A stretch of DNA of 64,000 nucleotides from Camarhynchus parvulus (Eukaryota > Chordata > Aves > Passeriformes > Thraupidae): the NCBI RefSeq assembly GCF_901933205.1, contig NC_044577.1:6459321-6523320 (forward strand). The letters run 5' to 3'. Each line of letters begins with the position of its first letter. Position 1 is the stretch's first letter. Below, in pieces: positions 1 through 11,100 of the stretch. The position numbers and the translations under genes were made by a program. The notes below the pieces were generated by a model, which saw only the letters and a program-made list of their open reading frames with translations, was not told the DNA's origin and did not search any database.

Positions 1-219
1 CTCTCCCTGCTGGGGCTCCCCCACACTCTGCAGAGGCTGGGGCTCCATGCATTTAGGTGAGAACTTGCTGGAATCTGGCCCTTACTTTTTAGCAACTGTG
101 CTTTCCTACAGGGGCTCAGGAGTCATTCTATGTTACATACAATTACTTTCAAGTGTGGAGGGGTTTTTTTTAATTATTGCTTATTTCATTTAAGAATTTA
201 CCTTTTATTTTCCTTGCAG

Positions 220-300
220 TTCCAACCTGTATGACAACCTGAGCCCAGTAGCATATTATCAGGCTGACCTTGCTATTTCAGCAGCTGTTGAAATTAGAGG
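220..300 (+). CDS. ITGAV: ITGAV coding exon (calf region, ...[13 protein letters not shown]...)
   Basis: The acceptor is a T-rich tract ending tccttgcag and the donor is gg|gtaagc. It encodes [20 protein letters not shown] followed by AAVEIRG, collinear with the human SSNLFDKVSPVV...AAVEIRG segment. The first base completes a Ser codon from the previous exon, and the last two bases start the Gly codon finished in the next one. This is the first coding sequence in the window; bases 1-219 are intron. Confidence 0.93.
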
Positions 301-3300
301 GTAAGCAATACTATTTTAATAAACACTTTTAAGGAACTTTGCACATCTGCTTCTTTATATTCACTGAACTTCCTTTCAGGTCTCAATAAGTTTTCCAGGA
401 TGGCTTAGGGAATTTTGAATCATAAAGACAATATGGTTTTCTCTAGCCAGCCTTTGGATTTTTGGATCTTAAATAATTCTAAATAATGACAAAATTTATT
501 CCAAAAAGGAATATTGTGCCTCCATTACTAGAGATATTTTTAGAAGAAGAAAAAATCACCCCTCTTGTTTGTAGTTTTACATTTCTGAAGGTCACTTTTG
601 TCCTGCACAAACTGACTGGGGTTTCATCTGAAAACCTCAGAAACCAAAGTTGAAGTTTCTATGGAATTTAAGTTTGTAATATCCTTCAGTCTTAAGCATA
701 GTATTAATATTGTAATGACTTGGTGACTCCATCACCTCTACTTCCCACCTGAAAGTCCTCTTGCCTAACCAGTTACCTTGGATTCCTGAGTCATAATTCT
801 TTAAATTTTCCACTACATTCATTATTGTGACAAATCTGTTCAGTATCTGAGAGGTGGGGGATGGCACACTGGAAGAGCATGATTGGTACCTTCATTGCTT
901 TCAGGGCTATGCCGCTAAGGCTTTACCAATATTTCTCATTATGACAATATTTCACACTGGTTTTGTTTGGATGATGTGTGTGTCTTTTTTTTTAACATAG
1001 AGAACAGAACTGAACATTTAATACTCAAAGCACTTCTGTTCTTTCAGGTTTTATATAGAAGATGAAGGAGTGGATATTGTATTTTAAGCATGTTGATTTT
1101 TTCCTTTAGATGTCCTATAGAACCCCATTTATTTTTTCATGCTTGCTAATGACACCTCCTTTGCTCTGCTGTTTAGTGTGTCGTCCCCTGACCACATATT
1201 CCTTCCCATTGCAAACTGGCAGCCCAAGGAGAACCCTGAAACAGAGGATGACATTGGGCCTCTAGTTCAGCACATCTATGAGGTGTGGAATTACTGCTAA
1301 TTTCTGTGACATGGTTCTGTGATAAATGAAAATAAATCTTTTAGTGTAGCTTTTCTCTGGAGTAAATTATGATTTCTTTTCTTTTTTTATTTTACTTTTT
1401 TAATGCCAGGCCAATAACTGGCATATCCAGGAAGGGGTGGAATGCCTGAAAATAGTGTAACAGGGCTTGATTACCTGCCTAACTACACATATTTTATTTT
1501 CTTGCCCTTTGAAATCTAGATAAAACATTCCAAGTAATGTGAGCACAGGAAATGGCTCATGGCTGTAAATTATTGTACTTATCTGTTCTGAATCACTACT
1601 CTGAAGTATTTTGCTGTGAAAAAATTTAAGTATTGAAAATATCCTTTTAAGAATTATAACAGATTTAATCTAGATTGTTTAGTTAAGCAAACTTACCAAG
1701 AGAACTGTGTGAATAATAATAGTTAAAAGCACTTTTAGGTAAAGTTTTGATGCTGCTGCCATAAGTGGTTGGGGGTGGGAGTGGTGGCAGCATCAGATTT
1801 GTGGTTCAAATATAAAGTAACAATTACATGCACATTAACAGAGAGAATAGCATTATTTATTTACATCTGTAAATTTTATTTTCATAATCAGCTGAGAAAC
1901 AATGGTCCAAGTGCATTCAGCAAGGTGATGATGACTCTGCAGTGGCCTTACAAATACAAAAACAACACGCTGTTGTACATTGTGCAGTATGAAATTGATG
2001 GTCCCATGAACTGCACTTCTGACATGGAAATCAACCCACTGAAAATTAAGGTAAGCAAGACTTTCCCTTTGAGTGGACTGAAGTATGCTTGGTTGTTTTG
2101 TGAGTTCTCAAAATAGCCAAATCCCTGAAAATATGACAAACTGAGATAGTTTTTCATCTGTGGCTGATGAATAAGTCTACACTTTTCCACACTACTTGCC
2201 AATGTATGTAGCAGGTGAAATAAAATGTGGACAGCAGCTCAAAATTATCGACTCAAAGATCAATTTGTCTTGTTTCTTTTATTATGGGGTTTTCTTCCTT
2301 TTTTTTTTTTTTTTATTTTTTAACTTCAAGGCTGTTCTATATGAGTTCTAAGTCCAAAGCAATAGAGTTATAATGAATGTGGTCATGAACTGAAACCTAA
2401 AACAAACCAGGTGCTTCTGGACTGTTTGTCTAAATTGTCTGTTGTTCTTTTTTTTTTTTCTTGAAGAGAATAGTATTATTTTTTATATTGCATTTATCTA
2501 TTCATCCAAAGGTCACAAAGGACAATAGAGTTTACCTACCACCGCCAGCAAAACGTGGGACTTACAGAGCAGAAGAAACTTCTTTTTCCTGGGCTGGGCT
2601 GGGCAAAGAAACACCAGATAGAGCCCAGCAAGTTTAACTGAGTGTACGAGATTTGATTTCTAGGGTAGTTTAGAAGAAGCAATAAAAGTCAGAGTGTTAG
2701 TTCAAGAAGAAGTCAGAGTGTTAGTTCAAGAAGAAGTCAGTGTGTTAGTTAAGGAAAATGTCAGGATGTTAGTTCAAGTGCAAAAAAAGGACTGAGGGAA
2801 GATATTCAGTGTATAGAACAACAAAGAATGCTTGTGAACCTTTGATAACCAAACAGAAACTTCAGTGAATATATAAATACAACGTTCCTGTGCTTCTGCT
2901 CTACGATTTGCAGTGATTTATTTTTAGCTAGGGTCTGAAGAATGGCTAGGATAGAAAGAGAGAAAACTGCAGTTTGGTATTTTCTTGGCCTTCAGCTTGA
3001 AGTCTGCAGTGTACTGAGTCATTGTTTGTGTTCCCTTGGTGTGTGCTAGATTTCTGCTTCCAAGGAAGATGAGAGGAATGACACCCTTGGCAGGGAGGAG
3101 CAGCGCGGGCACCGCGTCAGCCGGAGGGACGTGGCTGCTGTGGAGGGGGACGTGCACACCCTGGTGAGCTCTCAGCACGGGGCTGCTGGCAACACACCTG
3201 CACTCCTGGGCTGCCAGGAGTCCTTAAAAACAAATCTAAGGAAGATTTTTCCCTCCCTAAACATGATTGGAAAAAAATCTCTAATAGGAAATTAATATAT

Positions 3301-5559
3301 TACCTTATCACTGCCTTTGTAACTGCAAGCTATGAGTAATTATCCAATACTGGAGGTTATTTAATGTATTTTAATAGTTTATGGTGCTTTGCCAATGTAG
3401 ATATGTGGGTAAAGTAGTACCATTAAGGAATTTTCAAATATTTTCACACTTGGAACATCCTTCCTATTTTTATACACAGGGCTGTGGAACTGCTGACTGT
3501 TTAAAGATTGTCTGCCAAGTTGGCCACCTGGAGAGGGGAAAAAGTGCAATATTGTATTTAAAATCACGCCTTTGGACCCAAACTTTCATGAATGTGAGTG
3601 ATTGGGAATATTCTGTCGCTGTTTCTGAAACATTTAAAGTTGTTTTTGTACCCACATGCAATACTAATTTTGTTTTTTTTACACAGAAAGAAAATCAGAA
3701 TCATTCCTACTCTCTCAAATCGTCTGCTTCCTTCAGTGTTATAGAGTTCCCTTATAAGAACCTTTCCTTTGAAGATATTCATAATTCTACAGTTGTAAGT
3801 CATTTGCATCCCTATACAATCACTTCAAAATTAGTGCAAAGACATTTATTGTTGAGTAACACTGTTATGACTTGGTATAATTTTAATTTAATCAGCTATT
3901 TGTTTCATGTATTTATTTCAGTTGTACACATACAGCTGAAGGTAAAACAGACTGGAGTTGACAATATGTGTGGCTTGAAAGACTTAATTGAAAATGAAAA
4001 AAATGATGGTGAACAGTCCTCCTGTTCCTGTTAATGCCAGTGTTGTTAGAGAAATGTTTTACCTGAAATTTGTTTTCAACTGTAGTAGCACTTGCAGCTT
4101 GAATAATGAACTTTCATTATATTATATGAAGCACTATATATGAGCTTTATATGTGAGGGTGGAAGTGCCATGGGGGGTTTCAAAGGGAAAGGAGACAGGG
4201 TGCAAACAGAAAGGAAGATATATTTGGGCTGGCAAATTGAAAGTTTTTGGTAAGCATTATAGGATTAAGAGATCTTAAGGAAAAGGTAGAAAAAAATTAT
4301 GATTAACTTATTTTTAAATATGGTTTCTAATGTCTGTTATTAGCTGGGTTTTTTTTGTCTCAAGCCTTGTGGACTTGATTTTTTTGTTTCAAAATATACT
4401 GCCTTTTAAGAAAAAAAAAAAAAAAAAAAAAAATGAAAAGCCCTTAATTATCTTTCTCTAATTCCAAAATATTTCCAGATTCCTAAGTTTTACTGAAAAT
4501 CATCAAGAGTTACAGAAGACATGTTGCCATGTTACCACTGATTGCAAGAAAGCAAACCCAGGCAAAACAACCCCCAACCCCCTACTATAATTTAACTTTA
4601 AAATCCTATTAAATTTGGGTCAGTGAAGTCTTTATGTCACCAAGAATCTATGGCTTTTCATTCATTCTGGAGGAAAAAAGTAATTTATACTGGCTTGAGA
4701 TTATAATCACGATAGGATAAAGGTATACAAGATTGAAAATGCATGGATGAACTGAGCATGTCACTGTGATGCAAAATGTGATTTATTGTGTTTTTCTGTC
4801 AGGTTGCTACAAATATTACATGGGGCATTCAGCCCCAGCCCATGCCTGTGCCAGTGTGGGTTATCATTTTGGCTGTGCTAGCAGGGTTACTGCTCCTGGC
4901 TGTTCTAGTGTTTGTCATGTACAGGGTAAGTTCTGTGTCTGGGGGGTTTTGGTATCATTTGCTTTTCCCTACTAGTGATGTATTATTTCATATAGTACAG
5001 GCACTTTGCAGAAATGCCTTGCTCCCCATATCATCTGAATCAGTTAAGTTTTTGGAATAACTGTAAAAGCTTTTCAGCTTTGTCAGGAAGAAGCTGAATA
5101 AAAGAGCATGTCTGTGATGGTGCTGAACTCAGTTTAAGTTTTTAATATATTAAAAATATTTACTGTGGACATTACCACATTTACTCAGGACATTACCCAG
5201 TCCAACACCCCTGCCAGGACAGGGTCACCTGCAGCAGGTGACACAGGGACACATCCAGGTGGGTTAGGAATGTGTCAGAGAGACAGACTCCGTGCCCTCC
5301 CTGGGCAGCTGTTCCAGTGACCTCACTGTGTGAGGTCAAAAATGAGGGAAGAGAGTGAAAACACAGCTTAATCAGTTAAGATCTGACCATGAAGGAAAGA
5401 GAAAGGATGTGTGTGTGTTCTGCAAGTCACAATGTAATTTCTTCCTTGTTCTCTGAATCACAGATGGGCTTTTTCAAACGTGTGAGGCCACCTCAGGAAG
5501 AGCAAGAAAGAGAGCAGCTGCAACCGCATGAGAACGGGGAGGGAACATCAGAAGCTTAA
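220..5559 (+). CDS. ITGAV: Integrin alpha-V, C-terminal part (8 exons; gene starts upstream of window)
   Basis: Alpha-V pairs with beta-1, -3, -5, -6 or -8 to form RGD-binding receptors for vitronectin, fibronectin and latent TGF-beta at the cell surface. Eight exons join in frame to give the last 299 residues: 220-300, 1177-1282, 1892-2050, 3050-3163, 3480-3593, 3687-3794, 4803-4925 and 5464-5559. They cover the end of the leg (calf) region, a dibasic heavy/light-chain processing site, a single membrane helix ([20 protein letters not shown]) and the cytoplasmic tail beginning MGFFKR, the motif that clasps the beta subunit and binds calreticulin. All introns are GT-AG and every junction keeps frame. 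The order and sequence agree with vertebrate ITGAV throughout, and the tail ENGEGTSEA differs from human only at its end. The beta-propeller, thigh and calf-1 exons lie to the left of the window. There is no sign of disruption. Coordinates span introns. Confidence 0.97.
1177..1282 (+). CDS. ITGAV: ITGAV coding exon ([14 protein letters not shown]...)
   Basis: The acceptor is ctgtttag and the donor gag|gtgtgg. After the split Gly codon it reads [20 protein letters not shown] and ends ...VQHIYE, matching the human VSSPDHVFLPIPNW...VQHIYE segment of the calf-2 domain. The donor (gtgtgg) is weaker than its neighbours, but position and phase leave no better choice. Confidence 0.93.
1892..2050 (+). 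CDS. ITGAV: ITGAV coding exon ([13 protein letters not shown]...)
   Basis: The acceptor is ttcataatcag and the donor aag|gtaagc. It encodes [20 protein letters not shown] followed by [20 protein letters not shown] and [13 protein letters not shown]. Two N-glycosylation sequons (NNT, NCT) match those in human alpha-V. Length is 159 bp, an exact multiple of three. Confidence 0.95.
2686..2777. repeat. 24-bp minisatellite, about 4 copies, ITGAV intron
   Basis: The unit aagtcagagtgttagttcaa plus gaag repeats about four times with increasing divergence to the right. It lies in the intron between the 1892-2050 and 3050-3163 exons. Confidence 0.9.
3050..3163 (+). CDS. ITGAV: ITGAV coding exon with heavy/light-chain cleavage site
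   Basis: The acceptor is gtgtgctag and the donor ctg|gtgagc. It encodes [20 protein letters not shown], then [18 protein letters not shown]. The RVSRR|D stretch fits a proprotein-convertase site and lies where human alpha-V has TKR|D, so the light chain probably starts at DVAAVEG. The loop before it is highly diverged from human, as expected for a linker. The exon is much richer in G+C and CpG than the other ITGAV exons here. Confidence 0.93.
3480..3593 (+). CDS. ITGAV: ITGAV coding exon (light chain, [15 protein letters not shown]...)
   Basis: The acceptor is tatacacag and the donor aat|gtgagt. It encodes [20 protein letters not shown] followed by [18 protein letters not shown]. The conserved GCG...CLKIVCQVG cysteines form light-chain disulfides in alpha-V. 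Length is 114 bp, in phase 0. Confidence 0.95.
3687..3794 (+). CDS. ITGAV: ITGAV coding exon ([15 protein letters not shown]...)
   Basis: The acceptor is a T run ending acacag and the donor gtt|gtaagt. It encodes [20 protein letters not shown], then [16 protein letters not shown], with sequons NHS and NST. It is very close to human [20 protein letters not shown]. Only 93 bp of intron separates it from the previous exon. Confidence 0.95.
4803..4925 (+). CDS. ITGAV: ITGAV coding exon encoding the transmembrane helix
   Basis: The acceptor is tttttctgtcag and the donor agg|gtaagt. It encodes [20 protein letters not shown], then [21 protein letters not shown]. The juxtamembrane WGIQP and the whole membrane span are almost identical to mammalian alpha-V. 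Confidence 0.96.
5205..5340 (-). mobile_element. CR1 LINE fragment in the last ITGAV intron
   Basis: Phrases such as ggtcacctgcagcaggtg, acatccaggtgggtt and ctccctgggcagctgttcca follow, in order, a diagnostic block seen in avian CR1 elements. The copy is short, diverged and truncated at both ends. Strand is inferred from how this block usually lies in CR1 and is less certain than the identity. Confidence 0.65.
5464..5559 (+). CDS. ITGAV: ITGAV terminal coding exon, cytoplasmic tail and stop
   Basis: The acceptor is ctctgaatcacag. It encodes [20 protein letters not shown] then [11 protein letters not shown] and a TAA stop at 5557-5559. GFFKR is the membrane-proximal clasp shared by integrin alpha chains. 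The initial Met is internal to the protein, not a start codon. Confidence 0.97.
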   Translation: MGFFKRVRPPQEEQEREQLQPHENGEGTSEA

Positions 5560-8500
5560 GCAGAGTTTTATCTGTAAGACATTCTGAAGTGTACACTTGC
5601 CTACATCTTGGTTACAAATATTGGCTTCCCCCTCCATGAGCAAACACTCACCGCTGCAGAGTTGCTGGTCTCAGAAGGCATCAGCACTGTGTGCAAAACA
5701 AGGGCAAAACACTTAAAGCCCCCTCCTGCATTAATGCTGTTCCTGCCTGCCACTAACACACCTGCACTGACCCCAGGGGCAAACTCCAGTGACAGCAGTG
5801 CTGGGATTCTGCTTGCTGGGACACAGGACACGTCATCTTTTCTGGTTCATGCACTGACTCTCCATGAATTGCTACCCAGATTCTGCATTTGCCTTGGAGC
5901 CAACAGCCTCCAGAGGTGCTGGCTGGATTCCGTGGCTGGATTTGGTTGGTTTTGGTTGGAGTACACTACATTTCATGGCCTAGCTCTTGAAAGTCAGTTG
6001 CACAAAAAAAAAAAAAAAAAGATGAATGTAGCTTGTTTTAACAGTACTGAAGAATGTTCTTTACCCATTAGCTCTGATGATGATTTTTTTTCTCCTGCTC
6101 AAGAAATAGGAAATATTCAGTGGAATCATTCACAACTGATACCTGTTCTGCACACCAGTCATCTGTCTTGGGGTTTCCCTCTAGACCTTACAAATACTGT
6201 TCTCCAGGTCCTGGGTCTCCTAATGTAGGGATTGAGCCTGCAAGCATCAAGTGAGGGATAGAAATCTGGGGCTGATGTACTTTCTGTGGGACTTGGGGAA
6301 AAGATTCAGGGCAAGATCCCAAGACTCTGCTCTGTATTTCCACAGTGCAGGATCCACGTGTTCCACAGAGTTCTTGGCTCCATGGATGCATTCATGCCCT
6401 GCCAGGGACCAAATGCTGGGCTGTGGCTGCCAACAGATGTGTCTGAGAAAACCCTTGATGTCCACAAGTCACACCTGTGCAGGGTTTGAGGTGAAGGCTG
6501 TAAATTACTTGGATGGTATTTTGGTTTCTGGCAGAGCACTGGGGGGACACTGTGGCACAGGTTACCTGGTGCACTGCAGGGAAGCTGTCAATCCTCACTT
6601 TCCCTGCTTGACCATGCCCAGGGTGCAGGATGGAGTGACACAGGGGCTGTTCCCACCAGGCTCCCTGCCAGCCACGTCCATGGATCCAGATTACACCTGC
6701 ACTTCAGCCACTCCCACACCTCCCTCACCTCCTGCCCTCAGAGAACAGTGAGTCCAATGAAGCAGGGAAGAGCTGGCAGTGCACAAGGGTTCAAAATGAA
6801 AAGCTGATTTGGCTTGTTTCATTTCACTCATTCATTGTTTCATGGGCTTGTTTCATTGGATTCATTCATTGTTTCAGTCCCTGCATGTTTCATTGCACAA
6901 GACATTTCATTGCACAAGACATTTCATTATGTTCAATGCATTTCATTACCAGAAAAGACACTAAATATTCTGATTCATTGATGGTTTTTTAAACATACCA
7001 AAAGGTCAGTGGTTAAAAGCCATGGGTTTGCATCACTCTCAGCTTATTTCCCTCACCACTGGTGTAGTAAAAGGTAACTTTTTACACTGATTGACACTAG
7101 AACATTGTCCATGCATTTCAGTAGACAAGGAACTGCAGAGCAGGAGGTTGTTCAGCTTACAACCACAAGTTGCACACATCCTACAGTGGACATACCTGAA
7201 CCATTACTAAGATGCCTTCTATGAGATGTGTTTATTCTCTTTCCCAAAAAGAGAATAAATTACACTATAAACTCCCTGTGTGCAGCCAGGCACACAAAGG
7301 AAGACTTCTACTGTTCTTACACCAGTGAGATTTCTATGCAGACAAGCTCTTGAAAGGGCAAAAACTCTGGTTTGGTTTTGTACCTTGGGGTTTTTGTTCA
7401 CAGCTGCATCTCTCCCATAAATACAGCAGTGCCCACTAAACCCAGAATTTTCTGAAATAAGCAGTTTGTTTCAACTCTGATTTCTGCATCCTTTCAGGGA
7501 TTTAAAATCCACCAGTGGCTTTTGTTGTGAAGTCCATTCTTAGTTGCTGATCCATGATGGCATCTGAATCCTTAAGGGAAAGAGCACGGAGTCTGGGGGG
7601 GCCAGTATGTTCACCAGGTATAGGCTTGCATATTTATCCATGTACATGGGTTGGGTTTAGACAGTTTGTTTAGATAAAATTAGTTTACATGAAAGGGTGT
7701 AGGGCATGATTCTGCTTTCACTGAACTTTCAAGGTCTTCAGTGTGGCCAACGTCTTATTTTTGTCTTTATTTTTAGTATTGTTACTAGTAATGTAGTAGA
7801 GAACCAGGAGTCAGGCTTTGATCCTGGCCTCAAAATGTGACTTTGGTAGAGCAGCATTTTCAGTTTCTTACATGGGCTTGTGGTTCTCATGCTTTGTCAG
7901 CTGATTATCTGTGTGCAAGGAGCTTGGTTTTACTCAGCCTTAATCTCAGTAGGGTAAGAGGTTTAAGAGACTGCCAGACAGATTATAGCTCTAATTCCTC
8001 CATGTGTGCTTTCATTACATGTACACTCCATGGTGACTTGAAATTTATTAGACTACTTGCATGTGTAGGCTTTATTAGGAGGTGAAAAAGAGTATTTAAA
8101 GAAAAATCATGGTCAAGATCCCTCCTGCTCACATGGATGGGATACCATAGCATTGCTAATATCAGTGCTAATTGCATCCTAATTTTACTGGAAAATCTCT
8201 TTTTGCTGATTTTCAGGATAAGAAGGTACATTTTATTGGTACAACTACTGTAGCTATAGAAAGTATCTTCCATTTTTGAAGTTACATAAAGTAAGACTTA
8301 TTTAAGTGATTTTTATTTCTTGCCTTCTGCTGAAGGATGAAAACAAATAGTTGCTTCTTTCATGTCCATCGATTTCCAGTTAGGTTAAAAAGACCACAGT
8401 CGCATATGTAAATGGAGTATACAGGTTATTTAGTGAGCATAGATGTAACACCTCAAATTCAATTTAAAGTAGCATTTGTGTTTCAGGGAGATTCCAAACT

Positions 8501-9769
8501 GGAAATTTTCCTGAATGGGGGTGCAGGAAACTTCTACTAGTGTGTTCTAGATTCAGCAATAAGAGTCCAGGTTATGTTTGTACTTGTGTCAATATAAATT
8601 CTATACTGACTTACAGGCATTGATGTATTCTTACAGCAAGTACTGTAGAAGGATGTTAAAGCTTTTAAAGAAACGCTAGAAAAGGTATTTTAGAATGAAA
8701 TTAATGCCTTTGAGTCAAAATTGGTATGCACATGGCGCATACTGGAAGCATTTAAAAATACAGTAACAGAGAATTAGCCTTCTTTTGAGAGCTATGTTTC
8801 AGGAGCAGATTTTTTATGAATATAAAATCAACAGCTATGTAATTATTTAGACAATAAAAACATTTTAAAAGAGCTATATCTTTTATAATGAAATATGAAA
8901 TTATGTAAGTACGCCAGTTTGCAATTAATGCAGCATCTCATGATCAATACTGAAAAGTGATTTATATTACAGAATGCATATTATCTATTACTATATTTGA
9001 CAATATTTAGAAAATGTAAAACAAGGAACCTAATTTATAGGTTTACATTTCTTTCAAGAAACTATGAAATTGTGGAAATAGCTTTTGTTTAAGCATGGCT
9101 GTAAAGTCAAATATGGGCTACATTTATCAACGTAATTTGAAATCTTTGAATAGTTTGCCAACATTGTTTGCCAAGTTATCAGAGGTTTTTTTCTGTTTTA
9201 AATCTTCATCTACACATTGATCTCCAATTCAGATAATGCTTGTGGAAACTTTCTAAAGTTTACTATGTGTGCTCTTTCTTTATAAAACATTTATTCCAAG
9301 CAAAGGTATTAAATATTTAGTTACTTCTAAACTTGAGTCCATGCTTAAATAGTCTTAAAGGATATTTTGAAAATACTTCAGCTATAGACAGCATGCTCTT
9401 GGTGATTTGAAGGAATCATGCTGCAGTTAGATTTTTGCAGCATTTGGGTTTGTTGTTGGTTACCCTGACAGAACCCTGCAGTATTTTTTCCTCCACCCAC
9501 CCAAACAGTCTCAGAGCAGCACTACACTGGTGAAAACCAGTTTTGATCTTTGGTCCAGCCTAACATGACCCTTTGAATGTGATTCTTTGTGTCCAGGGCT
9601 GCTGGCTGTTAATGAGCTGGGGAGAAAAAAAAGTATTTTATTACAGAAAAACAGGACTCTAAAAAATAAAAAGGGTAATGGCAGGGCCCAGAGGAGATGA
9701 TTTTGGTTTGTTCCTGAGGTGTGCAGAGCTCTGTTGGCAGTGGCCCTGTCGCAGCCAGGTGTCACATCT

Positions 9770-9983
9770 GGGATCATGGCTGGTGCTGAGCTCTGTAGGA
9801 TCTGAACTCTTTGGATGGGATCATGGCTGCTGCTGAGCTCTGTGACTCCTGGGGGATCTGAGCTCCTTGGGTGGGATCATGGCTGCTGCTGAGCTCTGTG
9901 ACTCCTGGGGGATCTGAGCTCCTTGGGTGGGATCATGGCTGTTGCTGAGCTCTGTGACTCCTGGGGGATCTGAGCTCCTTGGT
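9770..9983. repeat. 56-bp minisatellite, about 4 copies, in the ITGAV 3' UTR
   Basis: Units beginning gggatcatggctgctgctga recur at 9770, 9817, 9873 and 9929. The last three are 56 bp apart and almost identical. The first is shorter (47 bp) and diverged. Open frames through it on the minus strand are a by-product of the repeat. Confidence 0.92.
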
Positions 9984-10140
9984 ACTGAGTTTTCAGCCCC
10001 CAGCCCCCAGGTGCAATATGCCATGGTCTGGCCTGGTTCACTGCCAATCCTCTGCCCACTTTTGCTGGCCTCAGAAGGGCCGTGGTGTTTCCTTTTTTTG
10101 TGAGGACCTTGCAGAGGCAGCGTGCTCACTGGAGGTGATG

Positions 10141-10160
10141 GATTAATTAATTAATTAATA
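10141..10160. repeat. (TTAA)n microsatellite
   Basis: Short run of attaatta units directly after the GC-rich block that ends the 56-bp array region. Confidence 0.85.
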
Positions 10161-11076
10161 ATGCTATTGGAAGTCTTTGATCACCCACATTGGGTGAAGC
10201 TTGGTGTATATTCTAAAGTGTGTCCACTACTAACTCGTGAGTGCTTCAGAACTGGGACCACCTTCTTTAAGGCCATGGTGGAAAATTTGAGTAGAGGCTA
10301 TAGGATAATGGGGTTGAGTCTGTAGTACTACTGCTACTAGATGTGGTTGTGGTATTTAGGTCTGTTTTTTTCCCAATGGGTAGAATTTTAACAGGAAATC
10401 TAACTTTTCATGCAATGACTTTCTCCAGATATACTGCATTAAAGGTGAATAACCTGACCCTTGGCTTTTGCAAAATAATGGAAGATTTCATGTAGCATTT
10501 GCATCTTAAAAAATCCTTGTACAGGTTTTGCTTTTCTAGTCCATGAAGGAAACCTGTATTTCCTATGATACAAATATGCTGAAAATGTAACATTTTATTT
10601 CTTCATAATGGATTTTTTTCCTTTCTTTTGTGTTTGCTCATGCATTAAATCAGTGGAGCATTATTTGCACAAGCAGAAAATTAACATACTAACGAGAGTG
10701 CTGCATTTTATGTTTCTTTGTCATGCAGTAAATACTTGCAGCATAAATGGGAATATTTTCAGTTACTATGAACCTGTTTCAAAGGTCTTCGGTACATTTA
10801 AGGAGAGCAATATACATTTGAAGTCACCTTATTTTGTATTAAATTATAAATTGTGCAAAGGAGTGGGTGTTGTGGCACAGTAATTTTGTACTGATATGAA
10901 ATATATAGCTATTAAAGCTATGGTTTGCTTTTTAACTCATTCTTTTCATCCTAATGCAAATTTGAGTGTTTTTATTAGGTTGTATTTTTCTATGTATATA
11001 TACAATTTCAAAATCCTATGATTGGGTAAACTGAAAAATGTAATTATTGATTTGATTCTGATATTTAGAATTTTGG

Positions 11077-11082
11077 AATAAA
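11077..11082 (+). terminator. ITGAV: Candidate distal ITGAV polyadenylation signal (AATAAA)
   Basis: A canonical AATAAA is followed about 35 bases later by a T/G-rich stretch (gcttgtttttgtttgggtc). Proximal alternatives are at 7254 and 8853. Confidence 0.5.
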
Positions 11083-11100
11083 ATACCTCTTAATCAACAG

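Larger units (their letters stand above)
5560..11100 (+). other. ITGAV: Probable ITGAV 3' UTR
   Basis: No further coding exon follows the stop. The stretch is AT-rich with several AATAAA hexamers (7254-7259, 8853-8858, 11077-11082). The last is followed by a T/G-rich tract (11,110-11,140), which makes about 11,100 the best distal cleavage site. Mammalian ITGAV also has a multi-kilobase 3' UTR. A 206-codon open frame at 5608-6228 shows no recognisable domain. The exact end is inferred. Confidence 0.6.

Noticed and set aside
3381..4034. 217-codon frame read through two ITGAV exons and introns
   Set aside because: The short 93-bp intron happens to be open; canonical splice sites and homology define exons 3480-3593 and 3687-3794.
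5608..6228. 206-codon frame just after the ITGAV stop
   Set aside because: It lies in the probable 3' UTR, includes a Lys run from a poly(A) tract, and has no recognisable domain. Most likely chance.
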